From Paenibacillus cellulosilyticus (lineage in GTDB: Bacteria; Bacillota; Bacilli; Paenibacillales; Paenibacillaceae), in contig NZ_QGTQ01000030.1 in the NCBI RefSeq assembly GCF_003182255.1, positions 1 through 64,000 of the forward strand: DNA of 64,000 nucleotides. Direction: 5' to 3'. Under the pieces are notes generated by a model that saw nothing but the letters and a program-made list of their open reading frames with translations, searched no databases and had not been told where the DNA came from. The translations under genes were made by a program, and so were the position numbers. Positions 43,648 to 52,174 of the stretch are shown piece by piece (within the stretch, counting starts at the first letter, position 1; every line of letters begins with the position of its first letter).

Positions 43648-44178
43648 ATGATTGACTTGAACCAATATCCGGCACTCGCTAATGCGATTGTGTGGGGGCC
43701 TGTTACAGCTAGGTTCGAACTTGGCATGAATGCGGATGAAACGCGTGTGAGCAATGTGAGCATCATCCCTTGTGTGGGCGATCAGTATGTTATATTCCAG
43801 ATTGCGGATGGGGGCTGGGAGCTGCCGGGCGGTACGTTAGAGCTGGGAGAGCATTACTTAGACGGGCTAAGACGTGAGATGATGGAGGAGCTCGGAGCTG
43901 AGCTGGTCTCGTTCCAACGCTTCGGATACTTCAATTGCGAATCAAGTGCTTCGAAGCCGTATAGGCCCTATATTCCGCATCCTCATTTCGTAAGATTAGT
44001 CGGGTATGGTGAAGTCCAGTTGGTCGGGCAACCTTTGAATCCCGAAGACGGCGAGCAGGTCATAGCAGTAGAAGTGATCGATATTGATGAAGCAGTTGCG
44101 CGACTCGAGAGCTGTCATCGGCATGATATCGCACAGCTGTACAGGCTTGCGCATGAGATTCGTAAGAACAAGGGGTGA
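43648..44178 (+). CDS. Nudix hydrolase
   Basis: 176 aa. Nudix box GGTLELGEHY to REMMEELG at about residues 61-83. The N-terminal WGPVTARFELGM strand is of the kind seen in ADP-ribose pyrophosphatase-like members. It starts with ATG two bases after the phosphatase stop, within GAGAGCTTAAAG. Confidence 0.85.
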   Translation: MIDLNQYPALANAIVWGPVTARFELGMNADETRVSNVSIIPCVGDQYVIFQIADGGWELPGGTLELGEHYLDGLRREMMEELGAELVSFQRFGYFNCESSASKPYRPYIPHPHFVRLVGYGEVQLVGQPLNPEDGEQVIAVEVIDIDEAVARLESCHRHDIAQLYRLAHEIRKNKG

Positions 44179-44328
44179 GCTTGTATGCAGCCCACCGGCT
44201 CTGGCAGGTATCTTAACATCTGCCTTCAAATGATACTAATAATTAAAGATTCGATTAATTCGTCACAAACTTGATGTGGAATGTCTTTACAAATATGCTG
44301 TTTGCTGATTATTATATATAAAACAATT

Positions 44329-44358
44329 AAACATCAAGTGCCCGCTTGATGTTTTTTC
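44329..44358 (+). terminator. rho-independent terminator
   Basis: Perfect 10-bp stem AAACATCAAG / CTTGATGTTT, loop TGCCCG, followed by TTTCTTTT. The reading frame of the truncated DJ-1 gene begins inside its right arm. Confidence 0.8.
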
Positions 44359-44702
44359 TTTTCAATCAAGAGTTCGTCGATTGGCTCAGGCAGGCGGCGC
44401 ACGTGAAGGTTCTGATATCCGTATGTACAGGAGCGCTGCTGCTTGGCGCAGCAGGATTTCTCCAAGGTAACAAAGCAACAGCCCACCCATATGCTTATGA
44501 GCTGCTGGGGCCGTACTGCGACGAGGCCATCAAGACTCGGATCGTCAAGGACGGCAACCTAATCACAGCCGGCGGCGTCTCCACATCCATCGACCTTGCG
44601 AACTATCTCGCGGAGCTATTCATCCACCCAGAAGCGGCAGCAGCCTTCAAGAAACAAATCGACTACCCATACGAGGCACAACGTATTATTGAAGTAAACT
44701 GA
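44346..44702 (+). pseudogene. DJ-1/PfpI family protein, 5'-truncated
   Basis: About 115 residues matching the C-terminal half of DJ-1/PfpI proteins: FVDWLRQAAHVKVLISVCTGA with the nucleophilic Cys, LLGAAGFLQGNKATAHP, and the ITAGGVSTSIDLANY block. The first 75-80 residues, including the conserved Glu, are missing. The frame starts within a terminator hairpin with no ribosome site, so a deletion or recombination event joined them. Confidence 0.75.
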
Positions 44703-44711
44703 ACATGGTTG

Positions 44712-44739
44712 GTCTGCAATGGAGGTTGCAGACTTTTTT
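44712..44739 (+). terminator. rho-independent terminator
   Basis: Perfect 8-bp stem GTCTGCAA / TTGCAGAC, loop TGGAGG, six T. It presumably belonged to the now truncated DJ-1 gene. Confidence 0.85.
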
Positions 44740-44805
44740 GTTCCATGCGAACGTTTGCTTTCCCCAAGAAAATGGTAAGAGAGGAATAAAGGGGCTGTTA
44801 ACAGC

Positions 44806-45393
44806 ATGACAATTGTCGAACAGGCAGATAGAACGAAAGAAACAGCTCATCAGATTTTACGCGAGCTGCAGCTGCTCGAGCGATGGCGGGAGGTCGGAGA
44901 GCCGATTGTTGTAGGTGCAACCGCCTATGAATTGATGATTAGTCCCGATATTGATATGGAGATCTACTGCGATTTACCTAAGGCTTCAGTTGGATTCCAA
45001 GTGCTAGCGCAATGTGTGGAGCATCCGAATGTGACATCAGCGAAGTACGTAAATCTGCTCGATACGGAAGATCAGGGCATCTACTATCAAATGAAGTACC
45101 GCCACGAAGACGGCATCGAGTGGAAGCTCGATATGTGGCTTATGGCGCACGATCACCCAGGTCCATGTGCCCGCGATTTGGTCGAACCGCTGAAAGCGGC
45201 GCTGACGGACGATAAGAGGCATGCGATTCTGGACATTAAGCAGCACATCCAGCAAACACCAGGTCTTCAAGCTCCCTCGATTCAAATTTATGAAGCCGTA
45301 ATCGACTGGGATGTACGGAATATCGACCAGTTCTTGTCCTGGCAGGCAGAGCATGGAGTCGAAGGATTAACCCATTGGAAGCCGAGCGTTTGA
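44806..45393 (+). CDS. nucleotidyltransferase-fold protein
   Basis: 195 aa. IVVGATAYELMISPDIDMEIYC contains a GA...DxDxxI arrangement like minimal nucleotidyltransferase domains. C-terminal part helical with a MWLMAHDHPGPCARDLV segment. Could adenylylate a small molecule or protein. ATG lies 11 bases after GGGGC, weak. First of three genes (to 46818) with transferase/kinase folds. Confidence 0.6.
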   Translation: MTIVEQADRTKETAHQILRELQLLERWREVGEPIVVGATAYELMISPDIDMEIYCDLPKASVGFQVLAQCVEHPNVTSAKYVNLLDTEDQGIYYQMKYRHEDGIEWKLDMWLMAHDHPGPCARDLVEPLKAALTDDKRHAILDIKQHIQQTPGLQAPSIQIYEAVIDWDVRNIDQFLSWQAEHGVEGLTHWKPSV

Positions 45394-45420
45394 TCGCTGG
45401 ACAAATGTGAGGTGCGCAGC

Positions 45421-46233
45421 ATGACCGAAGCTTTACCTTCAATCGTTGATGAGATGCTTGCCTACTATTTGGAACGAATCAATGAGCGGCAGGTCGAGCT
45501 TATTCAAGGCTTCTACCTGTATGGTTCAATTGCGCTCGGTGATTATTACGTCCATTGCAGCGATATTGATTTCATTGCTATCACGGAGGCTCGGCTGACG
45601 GACTATCAATATTTGCACGTCATGAACGTACACAAGGAAGTGGAGAAGCGATATCCGAAGTCTCGAATGGGAGGCATTTATGTCACTTGGGCTGACTTAG
45701 GAAAGCTGCAAGATGACATTGAGCCGTTTCCTTATTATTCGGATGGCAAGCTGAAGCGGGCGGGCTATTTTGAACTGAACCTCGTGACTTGGTACGAATT
45801 GAAGCATCATGGCATTCGGCTGGTTGGTCCTGCAATTGAAGAGTTGGGTCTAGAAATCGACATGCAGCGGTTCATCCGTAACATGCACCTTAACCTCAAT
45901 ACTTATTGGGCGAACTGGATACTCAAAGCATCTGATCCACGTCGACTCTACTCCTACCTCGTATGGCTGAGAGGGTCTGAGATGGAGTGGGGTGTCCTTG
46001 GCATTACCCGATTGTGGTATACCTTCCGCGAGGGGCAGGTAACCAGTAAAGCTAGAGCAGGTGAGTATGCGTTGGAGCATGTGCCGGCGCAATGGCATCC
46101 GATTTTGCATGAATCCATTCGAATACGTCGAGGCGGCGGCACCTCGCTTTATACCTCAAGAAAGCAGCGCAAAGCCGATGCGATCGCGTATATGCACTTC
46201 ATGCTGAAGGCATGCAATGACATGTTTCCGTGA
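45421..46233 (+). CDS. aminoglycoside adenylyltransferase-like protein (DUF4111)
   Basis: 270 aa. The nucleotidyltransferase motif YLYGSIALGDYYVHCSDIDF (GS-x-DxD) is at about residues 36-55. The helical C-terminal half with ITRLWYTFREGQVTSKARAG and the later ALEHVP is the pattern of AadA-type DUF4111 domains. Expected to transfer AMP to an amino alcohol or antibiotic. ATG after GAGGTGCGC. Confidence 0.8.
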   Translation: MTEALPSIVDEMLAYYLERINERQVELIQGFYLYGSIALGDYYVHCSDIDFIAITEARLTDYQYLHVMNVHKEVEKRYPKSRMGGIYVTWADLGKLQDDIEPFPYYSDGKLKRAGYFELNLVTWYELKHHGIRLVGPAIEELGLEIDMQRFIRNMHLNLNTYWANWILKASDPRRLYSYLVWLRGSEMEWGVLGITRLWYTFREGQVTSKARAGEYALEHVPAQWHPILHESIRIRRGGGTSLYTSRKQRKADAIAYMHFMLKACNDMFP

Positions 46234-46257
46234 TAAGGAAGAAGGGGAGGGAGTCAG

Positions 46258-46818
46258 ATGAAGCTAGTGATCCTATTCGGACCGCAGGCTGTTGGCAAAA
46301 TGACGGTTGGACAGGAGCTGGAACGTATCACGCCGCTCAAGCTGTTCCACAATCACATGACCATCGAGCTTGTGTCCCCATTCTTCAGCTACAGTACGGC
46401 GCCGGGTAAACGGCTCGTTCGTCAATTCCGACAGGCGATATTCGAGGAAGTGGCGAAGAGCGATCTGCCGGGACTTATCTTCACATTCGTATGGGCGCTC
46501 GATCTTGAGGACGATTGGAATTATATTCGGGAAATTCGGGAGTTGTTCGAATCCAATGGTGCAGAGACGTTCTTTGTGGAGCTGGAAGCGAATGTGGAAG
46601 AGCGGCTCGTCCGTAATCGCAGCCCTCATCGATTGGCGCATAAGCCGACTAAGCGTGACATCACTTTCTCAGAAAACGATTTAGTTAAAACAATGGAGAA
46701 GCATCGATTGAATTCTTTCGAAGGAGAATTCGATCTGGAGAACTACATAAGAATAAACAACAGCAACCTTTCACCCGAGCAGGTTGCAGTGATCGTGAAG
46801 GAGCGATTCCAGCTGTAA
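46258..46818 (+). CDS. AAA/P-loop NTPase, shikimate kinase-like
   Basis: 186 aa. Walker A ILFGPQAVGKMTVGQEL at the N terminus, KLFHNHMTIEL, FTFVWALDLEDDW, and a lid with RNRSPHRLAHKPTKRD. This GPQAVGKM subgroup is widespread in Bacillales with unknown substrate. ATG after GGGGAGGGAG. Confidence 0.75.
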   Translation: MKLVILFGPQAVGKMTVGQELERITPLKLFHNHMTIELVSPFFSYSTAPGKRLVRQFRQAIFEEVAKSDLPGLIFTFVWALDLEDDWNYIREIRELFESNGAETFFVELEANVEERLVRNRSPHRLAHKPTKRDITFSENDLVKTMEKHRLNSFEGEFDLENYIRINNSNLSPEQVAVIVKERFQL

Positions 46819-46845
46819 TATCGTCAGGCGAAGGGGGAAGCGCGA

Positions 46846-47187
46846 TTGCCTTATTTTGAACGATCGAATCGCATGTACAAGGTGTTCTTCACGCTGAGCA
46901 GCTTGAGTCTGCTCATCACAGTCATTGCCTACTCGCTCAGCGATCTTCAAGAGATTATTCAGTATAACATTGTTAATTCGAATCATTTTCTGTGGACGTT
47001 ATGGACCGTGGTATTCTTCGTCCTGTCGATCTTCTTCCTTATACTCGGCATCGTACTTCGGAAGGTCGCGCAGGACGCAGAGGATGATATGTCTTCGATG
47101 GCAAGGCAGATCAAGGAGCTGCGAGAAGCGTTAGAAGGGGGGAGTGCTGCGAGGAAGAAGAGTTACTCCGATACGGATCAGCATTGA
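46846..47187 (+). CDS. two-helix membrane protein with coiled tail
   Basis: 113 aa from TTG after GGGGGAAGCGCGA. Helices near residues 13-31 and 49-72, then a charged helical tail (DDMSSMARQIKELREALEG) that could form a coiled coil in the cytoplasm. No known family. Confidence 0.55.
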   Translation: MPYFERSNRMYKVFFTLSSLSLLITVIAYSLSDLQEIIQYNIVNSNHFLWTLWTVVFFVLSIFFLILGIVLRKVAQDAEDDMSSMARQIKELREALEGGSAARKKSYSDTDQH

Positions 47188-47230
47188 AGGGTTTACTACA
47201 ACCCAATGTTTTTATGAAGGAGGTGAGATC

Positions 47231-47773
47231 ATGATAGTAGTAGATGCATTACGTTATCCCATTGGCCAATTTGAGCCCAATTTAGCCCCCACCTTACAAG
47301 ATCGTCGGCAGCTGATCCATCAAATCGCAGGATTGACCGACGAACTGCGGGACCTCGTACGAGATCTTACCCCTGAGCAGCTGAAAGTGCCGTATCGTCC
47401 AGAGGGTTGGTGCATTCAACAGATTATCCACCATTTGGCGGACAACGACACGAATGCCTGCCTACGGCTCAGGAGGGCGCTCACAGAGGATCAGCCTGCT
47501 GCTTCTTCCTATCGAGAAGATTTGTTCGCTGAACTTAGCGACTATAGCGATGCACCGATTGAGTTGTCTATCACTTTGCTGGAAGCGCTGCACAAACGAC
47601 TAGTCATTCTTCTGAGTCGTTTAAGTGAAGATCAATTTCAGCGAAAGTTGCAAACCGGACTTCTCGGCATCATTACGATTGATACCGCTGTTCAGCGGTT
47701 GGTCTGGCACAATCGGCATCATATGGCACAAATTCAGTTACTGATAGAGAGGAAGGGCTGGCGAACAAATTAA
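47231..47773 (+). CDS. YfiT-like DinB putative metal-dependent hydrolase / bacillithiol transferase-like
   Basis: 180 aa. Same layout as B. subtilis YfiT: LRYPIGQF start, YRPEGWCIQQIIHHLADN, and VWHNRHHMAQI. Metal ligands fall at His67, His160 and His164, the numbering known for YfiT. Relatives conjugate bacillithiol to electrophiles or hydrolyse. ATG sits four bases after a perfect GAAGGAGGTGA, the best ribosome site in the area. Confidence 0.85.
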   Translation: MIVVDALRYPIGQFEPNLAPTLQDRRQLIHQIAGLTDELRDLVRDLTPEQLKVPYRPEGWCIQQIIHHLADNDTNACLRLRRALTEDQPAASSYREDLFAELSDYSDAPIELSITLLEALHKRLVILLSRLSEDQFQRKLQTGLLGIITIDTAVQRLVWHNRHHMAQIQLLIERKGWRTN

Positions 47774-47824
47774 GGTATATCCATCGCAGCAGCAGATGAG
47801 CAAAAATTCTTGTTAGGGGAATCC

Positions 47825-48430
47825 ATGATGAAACAATTGAGGCTTGGCTTTATGTCTTCGCATGGCGGCTCCAATATGCAGGCAATTCTGGACGCGGTTT
47901 CAGATGGGCGCCTGAATGCATGGCCGGCCGTGCTAATCTCGAACAATTCTACGTCTACCGCGATGGAGCGAGCCCGCACCTTCGGGATGCCAGCCTATCA
48001 TTATTCTTCGGTTACACATCCAGAGCCAGAGATACTCGATCTGCAAATCCTAGAGACACTTAAGAGGCATGAGATTGATTACTTGATGCTAGTTGGTTAC
48101 ATGAAGCGGCTAGGTCCAGCGACGCTGGATGCCTATGCGGGTCGAATCATCAACATTCATCCGTCTCTGCTTCCGAAGCATGGCGGACATGGGATGTATG
48201 GACGTCACGTCCATGAAGCGGTGCTGCGCAGCGGCGAACGTCAGACGGGTGTTACGATTCATCTAGTCGATGGGGAATACGATACAGGAGCTATCATTAG
48301 CCAATGTACGGTCCCGGTTGAGGACAATGATACCGTCGACAGCTTGAGCGCACGTGTGCTGAAGCGTGAACATGAGTTTCTAGTCGAGACACTCATTCGA
48401 ATTGCGAATCAAGCGATCACCATCGGCTGA
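47825..48430 (+). CDS. PurN-like formyltransferase (paralogue)
   Basis: 201 aa. Glycinamide ribonucleotide formyltransferase fold: FMSSHGGSNMQAILDA phosphate loop, VGYMKRLGPATLDAY, catalytic Asn/His in NIHPSLLP, Asp in VDGEYDTGAI. Carries a GGHGMYGRHVHEAV segment found in a PurN-like subgroup. Away from the pur operon, so likely a second enzyme acting on a related amine with formyl-THF. Start ATG after TTAGGGGA. Confidence 0.8.
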   Translation: MMKQLRLGFMSSHGGSNMQAILDAVSDGRLNAWPAVLISNNSTSTAMERARTFGMPAYHYSSVTHPEPEILDLQILETLKRHEIDYLMLVGYMKRLGPATLDAYAGRIINIHPSLLPKHGGHGMYGRHVHEAVLRSGERQTGVTIHLVDGEYDTGAIISQCTVPVEDNDTVDSLSARVLKREHEFLVETLIRIANQAITIG

Positions 48431-48463
48431 AATGAGATAGCACAGCAGCAATCGAGGTGGAAC

Positions 48464-49123
48464 ATGAACAACATAAACTGCGCCTATCATGAAGATCGAG
48501 TATCCATGAAGCAATGTACCGAGTGCAGCAAGTCACTGTGTGAGGACTGCAGCCATGCGGATTATCCAGCGTATTGCTGGAGCTGTGGTTATGAGCATGA
48601 GCAGAAGCAAATAGAGGATGAGAAGAGCTTCGAATTTCCTGCGTTTCTTGAGCATAAAGTGGTTTACTATGTCCTTCGTAAAGCATTCTCTGCGGCAGGG
48701 GCGAGCTTAATCTGTACATTGGCGTGCTCGCTTGTGCTCAGCATGCTTGCAGGTGCAGGAGCTTTTCTTTATGGATCTTACATAGGAATTGCAATACTGC
48801 TCATTACTTCTACGTATGGCGTTGCCTGCTCGGTATTGGTTGATCTCATTGCACAGTATGCCAGCTTCGCACAGAAGAGAGGGGCTCAAGGCATCCTGTA
48901 TGCACTTGGAGGTTTGCTATTCCCATACTTGACCGATACGTACAGAGATTCAGAACTGTTCATTTATTGGATAGTCGGTGGAGGAACAGCTCTCATTTAT
49001 TTCTTGCTGGAGACGGCACGACTGGATAAACGACTCGTGATTAGCGTAGGTATGTTATCTTTGTTTCTGCTCGTACCTGTAATAGGCAAGTACTTCGACA
49101 TCGTAAAATATGTGTTGTTCTAA
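48464..49123 (+). CDS. zinc-finger membrane protein
   Basis: 219 aa. The N terminus is a B-box/zinc-ribbon-like Cys/His cluster (CAYHEDRVSMKQCTEC, CEDCSHADYPAYCWSC). Then come five or so membrane helices and a short basic end. The zinc domain would face the cytoplasm. Unknown role; such proteins are frequent in Paenibacillaceae. ATG follows GAGGTGGAAC. Confidence 0.7.
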   Translation: MNNINCAYHEDRVSMKQCTECSKSLCEDCSHADYPAYCWSCGYEHEQKQIEDEKSFEFPAFLEHKVVYYVLRKAFSAAGASLICTLACSLVLSMLAGAGAFLYGSYIGIAILLITSTYGVACSVLVDLIAQYASFAQKRGAQGILYALGGLLFPYLTDTYRDSELFIYWIVGGGTALIYFLLETARLDKRLVISVGMLSLFLLVPVIGKYFDIVKYVLF

Positions 49124-49135
49124 GTGAGGAATATC

Positions 49136-49564
49136 ATGAACCGGAAGCGGAGAAAGATCCGCATCTTTATCGCTGGGTTGGTCGTGCTGCTTCTTGTCTA
49201 TATCGCAATCGATGTAAGGATGATCGCAAGTGTAAAGAGCACCATTCGCACACTCTATTTACATCCTGATCAGGATCAGACAATGATAGACGACTATCGT
49301 GTGACCGATGATGCGTTACGAAAGTTTTTTCGGCGCGGGGCTTATCCACTGAGCAAGGATGAAGATGCTGTCCAATTCCGTTTGAGCATCGGCAGCGGGT
49401 TTCATTCTTTCGTACGAGGTACGGTATGGGTCAACTATACATTCGTAGGTATCGATCCGGATACGGGATTGTCCAGTTACGGCTCATCTAATGTGCCAAT
49501 CCGACTTAAGGTCAAGCTGCATCATTGGCAATGGCAAATAATCGACAAACATGAAGAGGCATAA
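49136..49564 (+). CDS. membrane-anchored protein of unknown function
   Basis: 142 aa. Basic start NRKRRKIR, one signal-anchor helix (IFIAGLVVLLLVYIAI), then an extracellular part of about 110 residues with strands such as TVWVNYTFVGIDP. The ATG lies after GTGAGGA, which overlaps the stop region of the preceding gene. No family recognised. Confidence 0.55.
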   Translation: MNRKRRKIRIFIAGLVVLLLVYIAIDVRMIASVKSTIRTLYLHPDQDQTMIDDYRVTDDALRKFFRRGAYPLSKDEDAVQFRLSIGSGFHSFVRGTVWVNYTFVGIDPDTGLSSYGSSNVPIRLKVKLHHWQWQIIDKHEEA

Positions 49565-49620
49565 GTAGATTGCTATACCCCACAAGAGGGATACGTTTAT
49601 AGATAAGGGAGAGGTCATTC

Positions 49621-50007
49621 ATGTGTTGTGAGTATTGTTATATTACGTTGGAGCACCAGCACATTATGATGGACAATGAAACTTGCATGTATTTGCAATT
49701 GAAGGAGCCGGAGATCATCGGTTCAGGAATCATTATTCCGAAACAGCATCGTGAGACCGTATTTGATCTGACCGAAGAAGAGTGGCTGGACACGTTAGCA
49801 TTGCTGCAAGAGGTTAAAACGGTGCTTGATGCCGAGTATCAGCCTGATGGGTACAATGTCGGTTGGAACACAGGCAGCGTTGGCGGACAGCATATTTTCC
49901 ACGCGCATCTTCATGTCATCCCAAGGTTCGCAGACGAGCCATTCGCAGGGAAGGGCATTCGGCACTGGTTCAAAAGCCAAGACAATATCCGTCCTGTGAC
50001 GCCGTAG
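49621..50007 (+). CDS. HIT family protein
   Basis: 128 aa. Histidine-triad motif HIFHAHLHVIPR at about residues 93-104; N-terminal CCEYC pair resembles the zinc Cys of HIT proteins. Acts on nucleotide-phosphoramidate or dinucleotide polyphosphate bonds. ATG after AAGGGAGAGG. After the TAG stop the same frame stays open for a hydrophobic tail (see 50008). Confidence 0.85.
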   Translation: MCCEYCYITLEHQHIMMDNETCMYLQLKEPEIIGSGIIIPKQHRETVFDLTEEEWLDTLALLQEVKTVLDAEYQPDGYNVGWNTGSVGGQHIFHAHLHVIPRFADEPFAGKGIRHWFKSQDNIRPVTP

Positions 50008-50091
50008 CAGTTAGCACTTTTCATTCTATATGCTGTCGTAGTTGCTGTTGGCAGAAAACTAATAGCCCTACGATCCCGTCGTAAAAAATAA
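50008..50091 (+). other. in-frame membrane-helix tail after the HIT stop codon
   Basis: The frame directly after the HIT gene's TAG encodes 27 residues: LALFILYAVVVAVG, then basic KLIALRSRRKK and TAA. It has no start codon or ribosome site. It is either the remnant of a small membrane protein like those elsewhere in the array, or a membrane anchor reached by stop readthrough. Confidence 0.35.
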
Positions 50092-50111
50092 TGGAGTTTG
50101 GAGCACCGCAT

Positions 50112-50821
50112 ATGAATCGCGTAGAACATATACGTCAAGAAGAGAAGCGGTATCACGATGCTTGTTATGACAGCTGCAGCCTGTTCGAGCCGGGCTCCTG
50201 GCTGCATAAACCAGTCAAGACCGTGCTGGATCAACTCGAGCAGTTCACTGATTATGATCAGATGAACGTGCTGGACCTAGGGTCCGGCATCGGACGCAAC
50301 AGCATTCCAATTGCGCAGTCACTGGTAGGCAGGAACGGCAAGGTTGTATGTGTAGACCTTCTGCAGTCAGCCATCGACAAGCTGCTTGCGTACAGCGAAC
50401 AGTACAATGTACTGCACTATATGGATGCAAGGCTGTCGGACATTGAGCATTTTGACATCGAGCCTGAGGCCTATGATTTCATCGTCGCAGTGTCCTCTCT
50501 CGAGCATCGAGCTCGGAGCTTGCCTTACAGCGCAAGCTCCAAGAGATGGCGGCGGGTACGAAGCCGTCTGGTGTGAATTGTATGATTATCGGTTCCAGCA
50601 TCCGTGAGGTTACGGTAGAGACGAATGTTGAGCTGGACCCGATGTTCGAGATCAATCTGTCAACGGATCGGATGCTTCATCTGCTGGATACCGAATACGC
50701 TGACTGGGACATCAAGCAGCGTTTGGTTAAACCGTTGGAATATGCGATCGACCGGGGCGGCGCCCCGGTCTCATTGATGACGAATTGTATTACGTATGTG
50801 GCGAATAAGCCTAGTAAGTAA
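50112..50821 (+). pseudogene. class I SAM methyltransferase, frameshifted
   Basis: The first frame has MNRVEHIRQEEKRYHD, motif I VLDLGSGIGRNSIPIAQ, VCVDLLQSAIDKL and FIVAVSSLEH, then goes off frame and stops at 50574-50576. The second frame takes over with ELALQRKLQEMAAGTKPSGV and runs to 50819-50821 with a normal methyltransferase C terminus. One missing base near 50508 explains it. Inactive unless the base is a sequence error. Confidence 0.8.
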
Positions 50822-50844
50822 TAGTGGAGGAGAATAATAGAATC

Positions 50845-51576
50845 ATGTTCAAGAAGCGGTTAAAATATACGAAGACCAGCATCATTCTATTGATTCTCCT
50901 CGTTCTAGGCGCGTTGGAATACCGCGGTGTGATCTGGCATAACAGCTTGTTCGCACTGCGATATGAGGTGAAGGGGATTGATGTCTCGCACTTTCAAGGT
51001 ATGGTAGATTGGGATCGTGTGAGCGCCGATTCGAAGTGGCAGTTCGCTTACATCAAAGCAACCGAAGGCATGGATATGACGGATGAACAGTTCTCGGGGA
51101 ATTGGGAAGGAGCGAAGCGCGTCGGCTTGAAGCGAGGCGCTTATCACTTCTTCACCACGCAGAGCGCTGGAGTTGATCAAGCAGAGCATTACATAGAGGT
51201 CGTTCCCAAGGAAGAAGATAGTCTTCCACCAGTGATCGACATTGAGATTGCCTTGGATAAGGATGCGGACGGGATCAGACAGCAACTGACGCAGCTGTGC
51301 GAGAAGCTCGAAGCTTTTTATAACCAAAGGCCGATCCTGTATGTGACTTATGATACGTTTAATACTTATATAGCTGATCATTTCGAGGGTTACGAGATTT
51401 GGATCATGGATATTATCAAATACCCGACGCTCAGACGTGATCGGGAATGGACGTTCTGGCAGTATAATCATCGAGCGAGAATCGCAGGCATTGACGGGTA
51501 TGTGGATACGAATGTGTTCCACGGGAGCAAGAACGATTTTGCAGCAAAATTCAACTCTACAAGTGAAGAGATTTAA
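50845..51576 (+). CDS. GH25-type lysozyme, membrane-anchored
   Basis: 243 aa. N-terminal signal anchor (TSIILLILLVLGALEY) places the enzyme outside the cell. GH25 motifs: KGIDVSHFQGMVDWDRV, FAYIKATEG, KRGAYHFFTT, PVIDIEIA with the catalytic acid pair, FWQYNH. It cleaves peptidoglycan between MurNAc and GlcNAc. GGAGGAG lies 12 bases before the ATG. Unusual company for the mainly cytoplasmic enzymes around it. Confidence 0.85.
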   Translation: MFKKRLKYTKTSIILLILLVLGALEYRGVIWHNSLFALRYEVKGIDVSHFQGMVDWDRVSADSKWQFAYIKATEGMDMTDEQFSGNWEGAKRVGLKRGAYHFFTTQSAGVDQAEHYIEVVPKEEDSLPPVIDIEIALDKDADGIRQQLTQLCEKLEAFYNQRPILYVTYDTFNTYIADHFEGYEIWIMDIIKYPTLRRDREWTFWQYNHRARIAGIDGYVDTNVFHGSKNDFAAKFNSTSEEI

Positions 51577-51594
51577 TGAGGAGCACTTACATCA

Positions 51595-52134
51595 ATGATC
51601 AAATACACCATTTGTTTTATAAGACAAGGAAGTAAAGTACTACTGTTGAATCGCGAGAAAGCCAGCTGGATGGGGGCGTGGAACGGTGTTGGCGGTAAGC
51701 TCGAACCGAATGAAACGCCAAGGGAAGGTATTCTTCGGGAAGTGGCGGAGGAGACTGGGATTGTACTAGATTTGATCCAGTTCAAAGGCATCGTTACGTG
51801 GGTGGTCGATGGTGCAATGACGGGTGGAATGTACACCTATGTGGCGGAACTGCCTGAAGACTACACGTACGAAACGCCGATTAAGACGGACGAAGGTATC
51901 TTGGACTGGAAAGAGCTGCAGTGGATCTTGCATCCGAAGAACGTAGGTCTTGCTGCTAACATACCGGAAAGTCTAGAGAAGCTGTTATTCGATCCAGGTT
52001 GTTACGAATATCGGTGCTTCTATAGCGAAGGGAAACTGCTCAAACAGCAATTTCTGGCACTCGACGAGCAGGTGGAGTTCGAGGATGTCCATTCGGCCGT
52101 CGAGACAATGATAGCCGCTGGATCGATGAGCTGA
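51595..52134 (+). CDS. Nudix hydrolase, 8-oxo-dGTP diphosphatase-like
   Basis: 179 aa. YTICFIRQGSKVLLLNR, then GAWNGVGGKLEPNETP and REVAEETG form the Nudix box at about residues 37-60. Resembles MutT/YtkD-like house-cleaning enzymes that sanitise oxidised nucleotides. ATG after GAGGAGCACTTACATCA. Confidence 0.85.
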   Translation: MIKYTICFIRQGSKVLLLNREKASWMGAWNGVGGKLEPNETPREGILREVAEETGIVLDLIQFKGIVTWVVDGAMTGGMYTYVAELPEDYTYETPIKTDEGILDWKELQWILHPKNVGLAANIPESLEKLLFDPGCYEYRCFYSEGKLLKQQFLALDEQVEFEDVHSAVETMIAAGSMS

Positions 52135-52174
52135 AAGCAGCACATTTTGTAACAAGTAAAGAAAGGTGATCGAT

